From: Clostridium sp. CAG:557
GTDB lineage: Bacteria > Bacillota > Clostridia > Oscillospirales > Acutalibacteraceae
Length of the DNA: 28,189 bases
Direction: 5' to 3'
NCBI GenBank assembly: GCA_000435275.1
Contig: FR883894.1
Span: 57,794-85,982 of the forward strand
Shown: positions 1 to 6,947 of the stretch, piece by piece
How positions within the stretch are numbered: the stretch's first letter is position 1
How the letters are laid out: every line of letters starts with the position of its first letter
The notes under the pieces: model-generated
The model's database searches: none
What the model was told of the DNA's origin: nothing
Seen by the model: the letters and a program-made list of their open reading frames with translations, nothing else
Position numbers and translations under genes: made by a program

Positions 1-1532
1 TCCGCCATGATTATTACTTTTCCGTAGCGCAATTTTGATAAGTCAAATTCATCTCCGATTCCGCAGCCCAACGCGGTTATTACTGGCATGAGCTTGTCGT
101 TTCCGTAAACTCTATCTAGGCGCGCTTTTTCTACGTTTAACATTTTTCCCCATAGAGGCAAAATCGCCTGAAATTTTCTGTCTCGACCGCCCTTCGCCGA
201 ACCTCCTGCAGAATCTCCCTCAACGATGTAAATTTCGGTTTCTTCTGAATTTCTCGACTGACAATCTGCCAGCTTTCCTGGCAACGAAGCTGATTCTAGC
301 GCGGATTTTCTTCGCACAAGATCTCTAGCTTTTCGTGCTGCATCCCTTGCTCTCGAAGCCGCAAGAGCTTTTTCGAAAATAGCCTTTGCCACCGCCGGAT
401 TTTCCTCGAGATATGTCTGCAATTTTTCGCTCACCAAGCCATCAACAAGCGTTCGAATCTCCGTATTTCCCAATTTCGCCTTCGTTTGCCCCTCAAACTG
501 GGCCTCTTTCAACTTGACGCTTATCACCACGGTCAAACCTTCGCGAACATCCTCACCAGAAAGATTTTTATCATTCTCTTTTAGAATATTATATTTGCGT
601 GCATAATCATTCATAACTCGCGTCAAAGCTCGTTTGAATCCTTCCTCGTGAGTTCCTCCGTCCGTCGTATGTATGTTGTTGGCAAAAGACAAAATCAGCT
701 CATTGTAACTCTCGTTGTATTGCATGGCCAGCTCAACCTGCGCAGAGTCGTCCGGCATAGATTTTGAAAAAGCAATCACATCAGGATGTACAACATCGAG
801 ACTTCTTTTTTTGTGAATATATTCAACAAAGCTCGACAATCCACCCTCATAGTGAAACTGCTCTGAAGTCGAGTTTTCTGGGGTTCTTTCGTCTGTCAAA
901 ACGATATTTACTCCCGCGTTCAAAAAGGCTTGTTCTCTCAAACGTGTCTCCAAAATTGCAAAATCATAAACGTCAGTTTCGGAAAAAATTTCCTTATCGG
1001 CCTTAAATTTTATTTCAGAGCCTTTTTTATCCGTTTCTCCAACGATTTTCATATCACAAGTTGGAACGCCTCTCTCAAACCTTTGAAAATAAATTTTTCC
1101 ATCATGAAAAACTTTAACTTCAGTCCATTCCGAAAGCGCATTTACAACTGAAGCGCCCACTCCATGCAGTCCCCCAGAGACTTTATATCCACCACCGCCA
1201 AATTTTCCTCCAGCATGCAGCACTGTAAAAACCACCGTAAGCGCAGGTATCCCTAACTTCGGGTGCATTCCGACTGGAATTCCACGCCCATTATCTGTCA
1301 CACAAATTACTTCTCCGGGCAAAATTTTTACATCGATTTTATCACAAAAGCCTGCTAAAGCCTCGTCTATCGCGTTGTCAACAATTTCATAAACAAGGTG
1401 ATGAAGCCCACGCGGTCCCGTCGAACCGATATACATTCCAGGACGTTTTCGAACAGCTTCTAAGCCCTCTAAAACCTGAATTTCATTTGCGCCATATTCA
1501 TGATTTGTTCCGGTAATTTCCGTATTTTCCAA
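1..1532 (-). CDS. gyrB: DNA gyrase subunit B (3' end outside window)
   Basis: ATPase subunit of the type II topoisomerase that introduces negative supercoils. About 510 residues are visible. In order I read the N-terminal VLEGLEAVRKRPGMYIGST block, the GHKL ATP-binding motif DNGRGIPVGMHPK, HAGGKFGG, and GGLHGVGASVVNALS. The frame runs off the window at RYGKVIIMA, directly before the expected TOPRIM DxD motif, so roughly the last fifth is missing. The chosen start is TTG at 1532, because a GGAGG lies 7 bases upstream. The frame is also open to two ATGs at 1583 and 1580, but neither has a Shine-Dalgarno sequence, and a start there would give an N-terminus longer than usual. Last visible gene of the dnaA-dnaN-yaaA-recF-remB operon. 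Identity is certain; the start is likely. Confidence 0.97.
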   Translation of the reverse strand, partial: MENTEITGTNHEYGANEIQVLEGLEAVRKRPGMYIGSTGPRGLHHLVYEIVDNAIDEALAGFCDKIDVKILPGEVICVTDNGRGIPVGMHPKLGIPALTVVFTVLHAGGKFGGGGYKVSGGLHGVGASVVNALSEWTEVKVFHDGKIYFQRFERGVPTCDMKIVGETDKKGSEIKFKADKEIFSETDVYDFAILETRLREQAFLNAGVNIVLTDERTPENSTSEQFHYEGGLSSFVEYIHKKRSLDVVHPDVIAFSKSMPDDSAQVELAMQYNESYNELILSFANNIHTTDGGTHEEGFKRALTRVMNDYARKYNILKENDKNLSGEDVREGLTVVISVKLKEAQFEGQTKAKLGNTEIRTLVDGLVSEKLQTYLEENPAVAKAIFEKALAASRARDAARKARDLVRRKSALESASLPGKLADCQSRNSEETEIYIVEGDSAGGSAKGGRDRKFQAILPLWGKMLNVEKARLDRVYGNDKLMPVITALGCGIGDEFDLSKLRYGKVIIMA

Positions 1533-1572
1533 AATTAACCCTCCGTTTTTGTTTGTAAACTGTCTAAACTTT

Positions 1573-1878
1573 TCATTCATCATTTTTCTTTTTTAGCACA
1601 ATAAACCGTGGAACTTGCAGATAAAAAGCAAAAAACAATAAAATAATTAGAGATGTTCCCAAAATATAAAACCTTAAAAAAAATGTAAAAACCGTGCAAA
1701 CTAAGCCCACTAAGACAGCTAAAACCATTGCAAAACTTTTCAACGCCGAATTTACCATAAGTTTTGAAAAATTATTACAATTTTCACAAAAAAACTCTTC
1801 GTTTGTTTTCGATTGAAAAGCTCTCATAAAGCTTATTTTTTGTCTACAATACGGGCATTTTAATTGATTTTTATTCAT
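1573..1878 (-). CDS. Small zinc-ribbon, two-transmembrane protein of unknown function
   Basis: 101 residues. CPYC (8-11) and CENC (31-34) form a CxxC-19-CxxC zinc ribbon. Two hydrophobic segments follow, about residues 46-68 and 71-90, and the tail is basic. The layout resembles the CxxC-20-CxxC membrane protein family of Firmicutes (TIGR04104-like), but I cannot confirm family membership. Its ATG overlaps the remB stop (ATGA), and its own stop overlaps a further ATG upstream of gyrB, so translation is coupled to both neighbours. Bacillus subtilis has only remB between recF and gyrB, so this is an extra gene in the coupled string. A role at the membrane is inference. Confidence 0.7.
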   Translation of the reverse strand: MNKNQLKCPYCRQKISFMRAFQSKTNEEFFCENCNNFSKLMVNSALKSFAMVLAVLVGLVCTVFTFFLRFYILGTSLIILLFFAFYLQVPRFIVLKKKNDE

Positions 1879-2141
1879 AAAAAATTCCTCATTTTCTTAC
1901 GTTTTATCAATGTCGAAGTTGCTAAAGGACTAATAAAAATTTTGTTTTTTTCTAACAAATCATCTTGGCAAACAACAAACGATTTGGGCAAATCAAAAGA
2001 AATATTTTTTATCCTTTTTTCTTTTTCAGCATTATTAAGGTACTTTTTCGTAGTTTTTTTGACCGTGCATGTGTCCAAATCAAAAATGCCAACTATGTCC
2101 TGCGATTTAACCAACACATTCTGCCCCAAATGCAAATACAT
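1875..2141 (-). CDS. remB: DUF370 / RemB-like regulatory protein
   Basis: Small protein of the DUF370 family, whose Bacillus members RemA and RemB regulate extracellular matrix genes. The N-terminus MYLHLGQNVLVKSQDIVGIF is typical of RemB (formerly YaaB), and the position between recF and gyrB is the conserved one. Start chosen at ATG 2141 (88 residues): the AAAGGGTG that forms the end of recF is a Shine-Dalgarno at proper distance. The longer GTG start at 2150 would lie inside that ribosome-binding site. The ATG is 5 bases past the recF stop, and the stop overlaps the next gene by ATGA. The C-terminal half is lysine-rich and poorly conserved. Target genes in this organism are unknown. Confidence 0.8.
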   Translation of the reverse strand: MYLHLGQNVLVKSQDIVGIFDLDTCTVKKTTKKYLNNAEKEKRIKNISFDLPKSFVVCQDDLLEKNKIFISPLATSTLIKRKKMRNFL

Positions 2142-2146
2142 ACTTT

Positions 2147-3259
2147 TCACCCTTTATTTTTTGCTCGAAAATCTCCCTGCGAAACCTCAAAAACTCTTCC
2201 GACAGAAAGCTTTTTAGTAAGTTCTGGTTCGCAACATGTTATAAAAACCTGTTTTTCTAAAATAGAATTAAGCAGATAATTTTGTCGGTTCAAATCCAAT
2301 TCGCTTAGCACATCGTCCATCAAGATGATTGGTGGCTCTCCAATGATTTTCTGCACCAATTCGGCCTCTGCCAATTTCATTGCTAAAACTGCGCTTCGCT
2401 GCTGACCTTGTGAAGAAAACATCCGTGCAGATTTTCCATTTATTTTAATGTCAATATCATCTCTATGTGGCCCTTTTGTGGTAAATCCCGCAAAAACATC
2501 CTCCTCGCGTGATTTTTTCAGTTTATCTTTAAATTCCTCTTTAATTTTTCTTTTCTCTTTAAAGACCTCGCTAACAGCCGAAGTTTTATAGCTTAAATTT
2601 AAAAATTCTTTTCCAGAAGAAAGTCCCAAATAAAACTCGGCTGACAAACTTTTTAAATTTTCCACAAAAGAAAATCTTCTTGAAACGATTTCCGCACCAT
2701 ATTCAGCCAATTTTTCTTCCCAAACATCCAGAGTATCTACAAGATTTTTGCTTTTCTGGAGGTAACGCAGCAATGAATTTCTCTGAGTTAAAACGTGATT
2801 ATACCTTAAAAAATGCGCAGTGTAGCTCGGCTGAGTCTGACAAATTGCCGTGTCAAGAAATTTTCTTCTAACACTAGGCCCATCTTTTACCAGAGCCAAA
2901 TGTGTAGGAGAAAAAACCACCGCGCAAAATTTTCCTACAAGCGAAGAAGCTGACTGTTGCGGGACTTTATTGACTGTCACAAACCTTTTTCCGCTGGCTA
3001 TATCAATTTTTAAGCTTTGATTCCTGTCGAAAGAAAAAGCCCCCATCGTTAAGCTCGCGTTCTGTGCGCCAAAAGACACCAGTTCTTTGTCTTTTGCTCC
3101 GCGAAAAGAGCGCCCTCCAGTAAAAAGCCAAATCGCCTCCAAAAAATTTGTTTTGCCCTGAGCGTTATCTCCGCAAATTACATTTACGCCTTTGCTCGGC
3201 ACCACTTCTGCATTTTTCAGGTTTCTAAATTCTTTAAAAGAAATTCTCTCGACAATCAA
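2147..3259 (-). CDS. recF: DNA replication and repair protein RecF
   Basis: SMC-like ATPase that helps load RecA at single-strand gaps together with RecO and RecR. 370 residues, normal length. Walker A is GDNAQGKT (30-37), the ABC signature SSQGQQRS is at about 282-289, and Walker B is PIILMDD (about 310-316) followed by VLSELD. The N-terminal FKEFRNL is typical of the family. The start is TTG at 3259, overlapping the yaaA stop as TTGA, with GAGGAA upstream. The end supplies the Shine-Dalgarno of remB. Conserved neighbour of dnaN and yaaA. Confidence 0.96.
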   Translation of the reverse strand: MIVERISFKEFRNLKNAEVVPSKGVNVICGDNAQGKTNFLEAIWLFTGGRSFRGAKDKELVSFGAQNASLTMGAFSFDRNQSLKIDIASGKRFVTVNKVPQQSASSLVGKFCAVVFSPTHLALVKDGPSVRRKFLDTAICQTQPSYTAHFLRYNHVLTQRNSLLRYLQKSKNLVDTLDVWEEKLAEYGAEIVSRRFSFVENLKSLSAEFYLGLSSGKEFLNLSYKTSAVSEVFKEKRKIKEEFKDKLKKSREEDVFAGFTTKGPHRDDIDIKINGKSARMFSSQGQQRSAVLAMKLAEAELVQKIIGEPPIILMDDVLSELDLNRQNYLLNSILEKQVFITCCEPELTKKLSVGRVFEVSQGDFRAKNKG

Positions 3260-3483
3260 GACGTTTCTTCCTCAACTTGGTATAAAATTTCTCCAAATTT
3301 CACGATATCGCCAACTCTTAATTTTTTACCGCGCATCGTACAAATTTCACCATTTACCTCAACTTTTCCTGCCTGAATCAAAACTTTTGCCTGTCCGCCT
3401 GTCACAGCTTCTCCAGAAACCTTTAAAAGGTCATTAAGCCGGATGAAATCATCTGCTGTTTTTACAAAAATTTTATTATTCAC
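3256..3483 (-). CDS. yaaA: S4-domain RNA-binding protein YaaA
   Basis: 75 residues, almost entirely one S4 RNA-binding fold: RLNDLLKVSGEAVTGGQAK, then VEVNGE and the KLRVGDIVKF strand typical of the YaaA/RlbA group. Found between dnaN and recF in most Firmicutes; its substrate RNA is not settled, though association with the large ribosomal subunit has been proposed. GTG start at 3483, overlapping the last 8 bases of dnaN, with GAGG about 10 bases upstream inside dnaN. It overlaps recF by 4 bases. Confidence 0.9.
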   Translation of the reverse strand: MNNKIFVKTADDFIRLNDLLKVSGEAVTGGQAKVLIQAGKVEVNGEICTMRGKKLRVGDIVKFGEILYQVEEETS

Positions 3484-4585
3484 TTGCTTTCAACCTCACA
3501 GGCAACACAAGAAACACGAAAGAGTCACCGTTTATTGGAACAATTTTCATCGGATTGAGTGGTCCATTAAGCTGAATTTTGACCTCATCACACTCTGTAT
3601 TTTTCAGTGCATCGATTAAATATTTGTTGTTAAATCCGATTTCCAAGGAATCTCCCTGCATATTCACCATTAATTCATCATTAGCTTTACCTATCGTCGT
3701 TATGCAAGAAATTTTTGCATAGTTGTCCGCAAAGAGACATCTAATTGGGCTTTTCAGCCTATCAGTGACAACCAAAGAAACGCGGTCGATGCTTTCTATC
3801 ATATTTTTTGTGTTCACAAGAATTTCCGTCGCGTGAGTGGCAGGAATAGCCGCGTTGTAATTGAGAAACTCACCTTCCAGCAGTCGCGAAATCACGCAAT
3901 AGTTCTCAATATAGAAGATTATATGTTTTTTCCCAATCGAAATTTCGATTTTTGTGTCTTCGGAATCTGGCAAAAGTTTTAAAATTTCATTTAAAGTCTT
4001 TCCTGGGACTACGAATTTTAATTTTTTATTGCCCTGCACTGGTTCTTTGCGCAAAGCTAATCTGTAGCCATCCACAGAAACGAGCTTCAGTTCATTCTCG
4101 CCGACTTCAAATAAAGTTCCGGTGTTTATTGGTTTTACATCAGTTTCAGATGTTGCAAAAAGGGTTTGCCGAATCATTCCTTTCAGCGTATTGCAGTCGA
4201 TTGACATGTTTTCCTCGCCTGATAATTTAGGCATTTCTGGGTAATCTTCCGGAGAGATTCCTACCAGAGAGAATTCTGCCGGCGAGCTGGTAATCGTAGC
4301 AATTAATTTTTCATCTACGTTTATTGAAACCGTTTCCGCTGGAGCTTTTCGGATAATATCCGCAAGAAGTTTTGCATTTATCACAATTTCGCCAGGTTCG
4401 TCAATTGTCGCAGGGATTTCCGTTGTGATGCCAAGTTCCAAGTCATATCCGCACAGAGAAATGGCATTTTCTTTGGTTTTTATAAGTACACCTTCAAGCG
4501 CGGTTAAACAAGATTTTGCAGAAACAGCTTTTTGAACATTCAAAACTGCATCAACAAGAGTTTGGCGCAAACAAGATATTTTCAT
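3476..4585 (-). CDS. dnaN: DNA polymerase III sliding clamp (beta subunit)
   Basis: Ring-shaped processivity factor for replicative DNA polymerase and a docking platform for repair proteins. 369 residues from ATG 4585 (MKISCLRQTLVDAVLNVQKAV), the family's normal length with three clamp folds. The longer frame starting at 4618 would overlap the promoter; the 4585 start has GAGGTG 6 bases upstream. The C-terminal MKIVPINGDSFVFLVLPVRL is the classic end of the clamp. A candidate extended -10 lies 24 bases upstream, next to the origin unwinding element, so initiation and clamp transcription share the same DNA. Confidence 0.97.
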   Translation of the reverse strand: MKISCLRQTLVDAVLNVQKAVSAKSCLTALEGVLIKTKENAISLCGYDLELGITTEIPATIDEPGEIVINAKLLADIIRKAPAETVSINVDEKLIATITSSPAEFSLVGISPEDYPEMPKLSGEENMSIDCNTLKGMIRQTLFATSETDVKPINTGTLFEVGENELKLVSVDGYRLALRKEPVQGNKKLKFVVPGKTLNEILKLLPDSEDTKIEISIGKKHIIFYIENYCVISRLLEGEFLNYNAAIPATHATEILVNTKNMIESIDRVSLVVTDRLKSPIRCLFADNYAKISCITTIGKANDELMVNMQGDSLEIGFNNKYLIDALKNTECDEVKIQLNGPLNPMKIVPINGDSFVFLVLPVRLKASE

Positions 4586-4608
4586 GAAGAACACCTCATT
4601 TTTGAAAT

Positions 4609-4617
4609 ATAATAGCA
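4609..4617 (-). promoter_or_regulatory. Candidate extended -10 promoter for dnaN
   Basis: On the minus strand TGCTATTAT is an extended -10 (TGnTATTAT). No convincing -35 is present. It lies about 24 bases before the dnaN ATG and within the AT-rich DNA expected to unwind at the origin. dnaN may also be read from the dnaA promoter. Confidence 0.4.
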
Positions 4618-4634
4618 ATGAAATAAATAAATTT

Positions 4635-4653
4635 TAGTAATAATAGTAGGGGC
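4635..4653 (-). promoter_or_regulatory. DnaA-trio-like unwinding element with GC clamp
   Basis: The plus strand reads TAGTAATAATAGTAG followed by GGGC. The TAG/TAA-containing strand read 3' to 5' is GAT GAT AAT AAT GAT, five trinucleotides fitting the DnaA-trio pattern known from Bacillus subtilis, where trios follow a DnaA box and a short GC-rich block. Here the block GGGC (4650-4653) separates the trios from TTGTTGAGA (4661-4669), a box-like sequence. The trios point toward the AT-rich DNA beside dnaN, as expected for strand opening. Confidence 0.7.
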
Positions 4654-4660
4654 TGTTAAT

Positions 4661-4891
4661 TTGTTGAGATTAAGTTAAAAAGTAAGATTTTATGCGGTTG
4701 CAAAATTTTATAAGGAAAGTTTGTTTTTTGTTGAAAAGAATCTGAGTTTCAAACACGCAACAAAACAATCAACATTACTGTGGAAAGAAATTTGTTAAAT
4801 GTTGAAGAAAAGTTGAAAAAGAAAATCGTCAAAAATTTTCAAATCAACAAAGAATGTTAAAATGTTGAAGTTTTGTTAACAAATTAACAAA
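4661..4891. promoter_or_regulatory. Cluster of degenerate DnaA-box-like repeats
   Basis: Best single match to TGTGGATAA is TGTGGAAAG at 4779-4787 (7 of 9). The commoner repeat is TGTTGAA plus two purine-rich bases: 4729-4737, 4800-4808 and 4863-4871, with related GTTGAAAAA near 4812 and TTGTTGAGA at 4661. ATCAACA copies in the other orientation lie near 4768 and 4843. TTGTTAACAA at 4874-4883 is a palindrome of the same motif. No perfect TTATCCACA is present on either strand, so individual site calls are uncertain. Confidence 0.5.
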
Positions 4892-4892
4892 A

Positions 4893-6212
4893 TCAACGAT
4901 CGCGAATATTTTTGATAATATCCTCAACCATAGCTTTAGTTTTTGAATCTTTTTTCATAGTTTTTTCTACCTGTTGAATTGCATAAACAACGGTAGAATG
5001 ATCTCTGCCGCCGAATTCTGCACCGAGAGAGCTCATAGACATCTGTGTGATTTCTCGAGCAATATAAATGGCGGTCTGCCTAGCGTTAGAGATACTAGAT
5101 GCGCGTTTAGAAGAGCGGATATCATCAGAAGAAACGCCAAAAGTTCTAGCAACTTCTTCTATAATTTTTTCTACAGTTAGTGGAGGTGGCTGGTCATTGT
5201 TCAAAATGTCCGAAATAGCCGCCTGGGCAGTGGCCATGCCAGGTTTGTCACCCTGCAAAAGATAATAAGCTTTCATTTTTTTTACGGCGCCTTCAAGTTG
5301 TCGAATGTTAGTTTTCAGTTTTGTTGCGATATATTCAGATACATTGTTTGGAATATCAATATCTAAAAGTTCGGCTTTTCTTTTTATAATGGCAATTCTT
5401 GTTTCAAAATCCGGAGGTTGAATATCGGCAATTAATCCCCATTCAAAGCGAGTCCTCAAGCGATCTTCGAGGGTTTGAATCTCTTTTGGAGGACGATCAG
5501 AAGTTAAAACGATTTGTTTATTGGCCTCATATAAAGTGTTAAAAGTATGAAAAAATTCTTCTTGAGTGGAGTCTTTTCCGGCGATAAATTGAATATCGTC
5601 CACCAAAAGAATGTCGGTTTTGCGATACTTTTGATGAAATTCGATGGTCGTGCCTCTGCGAATGGCGTCGATGAGTTCGTTGGTAAACTCGTCGCCTTTT
5701 ATGTAAAGCGTACGCATTTCAGGATGCGTTTTTTTGATATCGTTACAAATCGCGTAAAGCAGATGAGTTTTGCCAAGACCAGAATTTCCATAAATAAACA
5801 GTGGGTTGTAAGACCCCGCGGGGTTTGCAGCAACAGCCAAAGAGGCAGCGTGGGCAAATTTGTTGGAAGAACCGACGATATAAGTGTCGAAAGTTAGCTC
5901 TGGAACTGCGTCTATAGCTAAGTTGTCATTTTTTTGCGGTTTGTTTTCGCTGTTTGAATTTGGCGTTATAAAACAGATATTTATTCCGTTAGAACCAAAA
6001 ATTTCTTCAAAAGCGCTGTTCAAGAGAGGCGTGTAGCATCTGGTGAGTGTTTGCTTGTGAAATTCATTTGGAACCATCAGAATAGCGTCGCCAGTGTCGA
6101 AGTCAATTTTTACAGGAGAAATGCGACTTATCCAAGTTTTGTAGGCCACATCGGTAATGCGAGTCTTACAGTAAGAGCAGATAAGTTCCCAAGCTTCATT
6201 AAAAGATTCCAT
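4893..6212 (-). CDS. dnaA: Chromosomal replication initiator protein DnaA
   Basis: AAA+ ATPase that binds DnaA boxes, forms a filament on the unwinding element and loads the helicase. 439 residues. Domain I occupies about 1-85 (MESFNEAWELICSYCK), followed by a short low-complexity domain II. The AAA+ core has Walker A GNSGLGKT (142-149) and Walker B LLVDDIQF (D205, D206). C-terminal domain IV carries the DnaA signature GRDHSTVVYAI near residues 404-414. ATG at 6212 with GGAGG 7 bases upstream. It begins the leftward operon and lies beside its own target, the origin. Confidence 0.98.
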   Translation of the reverse strand: MESFNEAWELICSYCKTRITDVAYKTWISRISPVKIDFDTGDAILMVPNEFHKQTLTRCYTPLLNSAFEEIFGSNGINICFITPNSNSENKPQKNDNLAIDAVPELTFDTYIVGSSNKFAHAASLAVAANPAGSYNPLFIYGNSGLGKTHLLYAICNDIKKTHPEMRTLYIKGDEFTNELIDAIRRGTTIEFHQKYRKTDILLVDDIQFIAGKDSTQEEFFHTFNTLYEANKQIVLTSDRPPKEIQTLEDRLRTRFEWGLIADIQPPDFETRIAIIKRKAELLDIDIPNNVSEYIATKLKTNIRQLEGAVKKMKAYYLLQGDKPGMATAQAAISDILNNDQPPPLTVEKIIEEVARTFGVSSDDIRSSKRASSISNARQTAIYIAREITQMSMSSLGAEFGGRDHSTVVYAIQQVEKTMKKDSKTKAMVEDIIKNIRDR

Positions 6213-6399
6213 TTTTTACCTCCAGGAAATTTTTTACGAAGAAAACGTTCAAATTCCTTTTTGTTTAAGTGCGTGAAAATCGTTTTATTTGCGTGTTTTT
6301 GAAAAGTCTGATTAACGTTTTTGACATACCTCCACACTTAAACAAGCCTTATTTGCTGTATTTTATGCGCAAAAAGACCTCTTTTTTATTTAAGATAGA

Positions 6400-6405
6400 A
6401 TTATA
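6400..6405 (-). promoter_or_regulatory. Candidate dnaA -10 box overlapping a DnaA-box-like site
   Basis: TATAAT on the minus strand, preceded directly by TATG. The sequence 17 bases further upstream (TATTTG) is a poor -35. TTATACATA on the plus strand covers the same bases and resembles TTATNCACA with one change. Autoregulation of dnaA by DnaA is common; here it is inference. Confidence 0.4.
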
Positions 6406-6504
6406 CATAATCTAGGATAACACAAATAAAAAATTTTTTCAAATTGATTTTCACTTTTGTCTTTTTTCTAAAGATGTTTTTTGTCCTTATTTTTATTTAT
6501 TTTC

Positions 6505-6534
6505 TTGACAAAAGAACTATTTTTGCTTTATAAT
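6505..6534 (+). promoter_or_regulatory. Strong promoter of rpmH operon
   Basis: Perfect TTGACA (6505-6510) and perfect TATAAT (6529-6534) separated by 18 bases, with transcription expected to begin near 6541, about 36 bases before the rpmH ATG. This is the best sigma-A type promoter in the window, consistent with ribosomal protein output. Confidence 0.88.
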
Positions 6535-6576
6535 GTTACCTTGTAAGGTTATACGTGTGAAGGGAGGATGTTTTTT

Positions 6577-6711
6577 ATGTTGAGAACTTATCAGCCAAAA
6601 AAGCTTCACAGAAAAAAGGAGCATGGCTTTAGAAAAAGAATGGCAGATAAAAATGGTCGAAAAGTTTTGGCTCGAAGAAGAGCTAAAGGTAGACATAGAC
6701 TTTCCTATTAG
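6577..6711 (+). CDS. rpmH: 50S ribosomal protein L34
   Basis: 44 residues, very basic, beginning MLRTYQPKKLHRKKEHGFRK and ending RRAKGRHRLSY, the hallmark of L34. Component of the large ribosomal subunit. GGGAGGATG precedes the ATG with suitable spacing. First gene of the rightward cluster, directly after a near-consensus promoter and followed by a hairpin that may act as a terminator, so much of its transcript may end before rnpA. Confidence 0.97.
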   Translation: MLRTYQPKKLHRKKEHGFRKRMADKNGRKVLARRRAKGRHRLSY

Positions 6712-6718
6712 TTCTTTT

Positions 6719-6744
6719 AAAGACCACTGCTCTCAGTGGTCTTT
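6719..6744 (+). terminator. Hairpin terminator after rpmH
   Basis: Perfect 11-bp stem AAAGACCACTG / CAGTGGTCTTT with a 4-base loop, 8 bases after the rpmH stop. The following tract GTTGTTG is only moderately T-rich, so it may be partial and allow read-through to rnpA. Confidence 0.75.
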
Positions 6745-6760
6745 GTTGTTGCGATAAAAA

Positions 6761-6898
6761 GTTCTGCTTGCTTTCGCGCGGCCCGGCTGTGAAAAATAAT
6801 ATTTCTCACGAACGCTAAGGTTCAAGCTTTTTGAACCTTAGCGTAGCAGGAAAACAAGTTTCCTGCGCCGGACCGCGCGAAGGAAGGGCTAAGAGAAC
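6761..6898. repeat. Cloverleaf-folding GC-rich intergenic element (copy 1)
   Basis: Closing stem TTCGCGCGGCCCGGC (6773-6787) with GCCGGACCGCGCGAA (6867-6881), 14 of 15 pairs. Inside are three hairpins back to back: 6789-6809 (interrupted 4+4 pairs), 6812-6844 (14 perfect pairs, contains GGTTCAA/TTGAACC) and 6846-6866 (8 perfect pairs, GCAGGAAA/TTTCCTGC). Only a few bases are unpaired at the junction. Outer flanks GTTCT (6761) and AGAAC (6894-6898) pair as well. The closing stem is far richer in GC than the surrounding DNA. Same architecture as 19556-19677. Could be a miniature mobile repeat or a structured RNA; I do not recognise it. Confidence 0.75.
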
Positions 6899-6947
6899 AT
6901 TTTTTGCAAAATAAGCACGTTAAAAGTCTTTGGAAAGGTTAATTTTT

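Larger units (their letters stand above)
4586..4892. other. oriC: Replication origin (oriC), dnaA-dnaN intergenic region
   Basis: 307 bases without a gene between dnaN and dnaA, the usual Firmicutes location of the unwinding site. AT-rich, with a DnaA-trio-like tract (4635-4649) next to GGGC, then a field of DnaA-box-like repeats of the form TGTTGAA or its complement TTCAACA up to the dnaA stop. The repeats and trio are listed separately. Gene orientation also diverges in this area, with leftward genes to 6212 and rightward genes from 6577. Origin assignment is inference from architecture, but strong. Confidence 0.9.
6213..6576. promoter_or_regulatory. Divergent regulatory region between dnaA and rpmH
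   Basis: 364 bases with no gene I can support. It carries the candidate dnaA promoter (6400-6405 on the minus strand) with a leader of about 190 bases, and the strong rpmH promoter (6505-6534). TTATACATA (6401-6409) is a near match to a DnaA box overlapping the dnaA -10, which would suit autorepression. I see no perfect DnaA box. Short minus-strand frames here lack a properly spaced ribosome-binding site. Confidence 0.6.

Noticed and set aside
1864..2279. Plus-strand frames of over 100 codons opposite remB and recF
   Set aside because: They are the antisense of well-supported genes, lack ribosome-binding sites and have improbable composition (rich in Phe, Ser and Leu).
5547..5897. 116-codon plus-strand frame inside dnaA
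   Set aside because: Shadow of the DnaA AAA+ domain; no start signal and no family resemblance.
6128..6337. Minus-strand frame of 69 codons overlapping the dnaA start, and a 20-codon ATG frame at 6327
   Set aside because: The long frame has no ribosome-binding site and runs through the dnaA start in another phase; for the 20-codon frame the GGAGG is only 1 base from the ATG.
6412..6424. Second DnaA box at GTGTTATCC (minus strand) near the dnaA promoter
   Set aside because: Only 6 of 9 consensus positions fit in the correct phase; too weak to list.
6761..6898. Cloverleaf as a tRNA gene
   Set aside because: Arms and loops do not have tRNA dimensions, there is no anticodon loop of 7 bases, and no acceptor CCA or discriminator pattern; only the GGTTCAA motif is shared.
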